46,756 bases of DNA from Saccoglossus kowalevskii. Lineage: Eukaryota; Hemichordata; Enteropneusta; Harrimaniidae. This document shows positions 44,935-46,756 of the stretch, in pieces. Both the position numbers and the translations under genes were made by a program. Below the pieces are notes generated by a model. That model was not told the DNA's origin, did no database searches, and saw nothing but the letters and a program-made list of their open reading frames with translations. Within the stretch, counting starts at the first letter, position 1; each line of letters opens with the position of its first letter. The stretch is taken from NCBI RefSeq assembly GCF_000003605.2, contig NW_003142803.1, forward strand, positions 306,811 through 353,566. The letters are read 5' to 3'.

Positions 44935-46756
44935 CTAGGAAGAAAAAGCGATATATATCATAATTCATAAGTAATAATGTGATATAAGTAATACTTGATT
45001 AGATGCTATTTTCCAGCTTTTTTTTTTTGTACAGGTGTCTGTCAAAAATTAATGATTCACTGAGACAAATATGAACTGCCTTATTATATTCATTGTGTGA
45101 CTACTGTATTATATGAAATGTAAAAAAACACACCCTCTATGAATAGCTATCATGTTGCAAGCTCTGCTTTGTATGCAAATCAACTTAAATAGTTAGTTGG
45201 TGTCCAGTGGAGAAAGAAGTCAACAGTACTGTTGCCTCCTGAGAATCTACATCTTCAACACACTTCAATCTTTGTTTTTGAATTGCATTTTTAAATTTGT
45301 ATTATATTTCTAATAGCTGAAACAAATTCCTGAAAATTTTCATTTGTCGAATGAACTGTTTGTCAAATACAGAATACATATATTTTAGTACAATTTTCTT
45401 TTCAAAATGTGGATGCAACGTTTTGCTTTTTGTGTATTTTTTTTTTTATGTATTGTTTTAAATTTGATAACTTTGAACTAAACAGATTTTCTATTAGCTT
45501 CAGATCTTGATCAAAGTTTGGCACCCAGTTCATAGGAGTACTTATATTGATTTTCTGACATTTTGTTTTCTGTAAAGATTTTATTGGTAGGTTTGCAATT
45601 GTGTATCAGACTGTGTAAAAAATCTCTCCATGAGTTGGTTTTTAAACCCAGTATAGTATTCCCATGGGATTTGGGAGATACATTACCAAGGATATTATTA
45701 CAATTTTAATGATTTGCTTCATTGAACACATACAACAATGCATATTTCCACTGAGATCAGTGACCTTTGATGTGTATCACCAGTGATCAGTCAAGTAGAA
45801 ACACTCAAAATATTTTATCAGATTTTCTCAATTTTTGCATGATATTTTCATACAGGACATCTGTTGTTTAAACTCAGTGAAGACTTTACACTGATGAATA
45901 AGGTGACCAAGTTTGATGAAGTTTGGAATAGAATTAGTAAAGTTATTGTGCACACATTAACAATTATTCACGACGACAACAACGACAACGCTTGACAACA
46001 ATTTTTCCCTTAATATAGCTTTCCCCTCCATCTTTGATGGTATGGGCAATGTAAAAACAATTAATATTTTAAATCTCATCCAAACTTACAAAGTCAACTG
46101 GTCCTTGTGACAATTTCATGAAAATTCATCAATAACTGTTTGCAGTATCCTGCTAAAACACTAACAAACTAAGTAATGCTGGAAAAAACAGAACTTGGTA
46201 GAGGTAATGACCATAAAATATGAAATCTAAATGAACTTGAACAAAAATTAAAATAGTATGCTGACTCCATTTTCTTGTCATCAGCAAAATCTTGTAATCA
46301 CAATTTTCATAAATGTGTATCACAACTATAAGGTACTATTGGGAGGTATTATATAATATAAAACAGTTATTTTCAAATTGCTATATTCAAAATACATGTC
46401 AAGAATTAAGTGTTGCACAGTGTTGGACAATCAAAACTGCTTGAGTTAAAAACATAAATTACATGAAAACATGTAAAGCTTTGTGTAAATAAAATAGCGC
46501 ACCACTGTTCTGTCATGTATACTTTATTTTACCCATACCTACATTTTATTTTGGCTGAAAACTGTAATTTGAGTAGCAACATGTAATTTATTTTTACTGA
46601 ACTGTCTGGAATTACATGCATTTCATGTTGAAAAAGGTATTTTCAGGGGATTATATTTCCCTGATCTTTCCAGCAAAAGTAAATTACTTTCTTTCAACCC
46701 TTCACTTTAAACCAAGAGACTTTTACAGCCCATTTCTAAGGAGAACAGTTCAAGAC
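44935..46756. other. Arrestin upstream intron
   Basis: No exon for the missing Arrestin_N start was found, so it probably lies beyond the right edge. 45750-46170 resembles an old dispersed repeat (GTGACCAAGTTTGATGAAG and an ACGACGACAACAACGACAAC run). Confidence 0.5.

Noticed and set aside
1-46756. CRISPR arrays, operons, riboswitches, tRNA genes or rRNA
   Set aside because: No regularly spaced repeats, no intact tRNA cloverleaf and no rRNA sequence were seen; the DNA is clearly that of an animal nucleus.

Overview
The window is AT-rich animal nuclear DNA. It has GT-AG introns of 0.5 to 5.5 kb, no bacterial gene organisation, and many short inverted-repeat transposons and decayed retroelements. 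Frequent ACATGTA and ACCGGTA words and the repeat style suggest a marine invertebrate, probably a lophotrochozoan such as a mollusc. That placement is an impression from composition and repeats, not a demonstration.

Two protein-coding genes can be assembled exon by exon, and they converge. On the + strand, eight exons (17738-28758) encode the last 512 residues of a K+-dependent Na+/Ca2+ exchanger of the SLC24 family, most like SLC24A5 (NCKX5). All exon phases agree, the reading frame is intact and both alpha repeats are present. Only the signal-peptide exon is missing; a weak candidate at 5550-5713 has the wrong phase. On the - strand, six exons (44934 down to 35260) encode 383 codons of an alpha-arrestin (ARRDC2/3/4/TXNIP-like). 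It has Arrestin_N, Arrestin_C, a Pro/Gly-rich linker and a PSAP plus PPSY tail. Its N-terminal exon lies beyond the right edge. Its second visible exon carries an in-frame TAA where the family normally has Tyr (44051-44053). Uniquely for this window, a GTGAG donor-like site just upstream could splice out that stop in frame.

Layout: 1-17.7 kb is gene-poor and repeat-rich (TIR elements, MITEs, a tRNA-derived SINE, a broken reverse transcriptase). 17.7-28.8 kb is the exchanger. 28.8-35.2 kb is the convergent intergenic interval, with repeats, CTCF-like GGTGGCGC/AGGGCGC words, a 28-bp perfect inverted repeat and one orphan exon candidate. 35.2-44.9 kb is the arrestin gene, with a decayed LINE in its largest intron. 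44.9-46.8 kb is intronic or upstream sequence.

The two genes have no evident functional link. I see no operon-like, CRISPR-like or clearly new multi-gene system. The most interesting points are the arrestin stop codon with its possible splice bypass, the PSAP/PPSY budding-type motif pair, an apparent NCKX5-type exchanger in an invertebrate, and at least seven families of small inverted-repeat elements.
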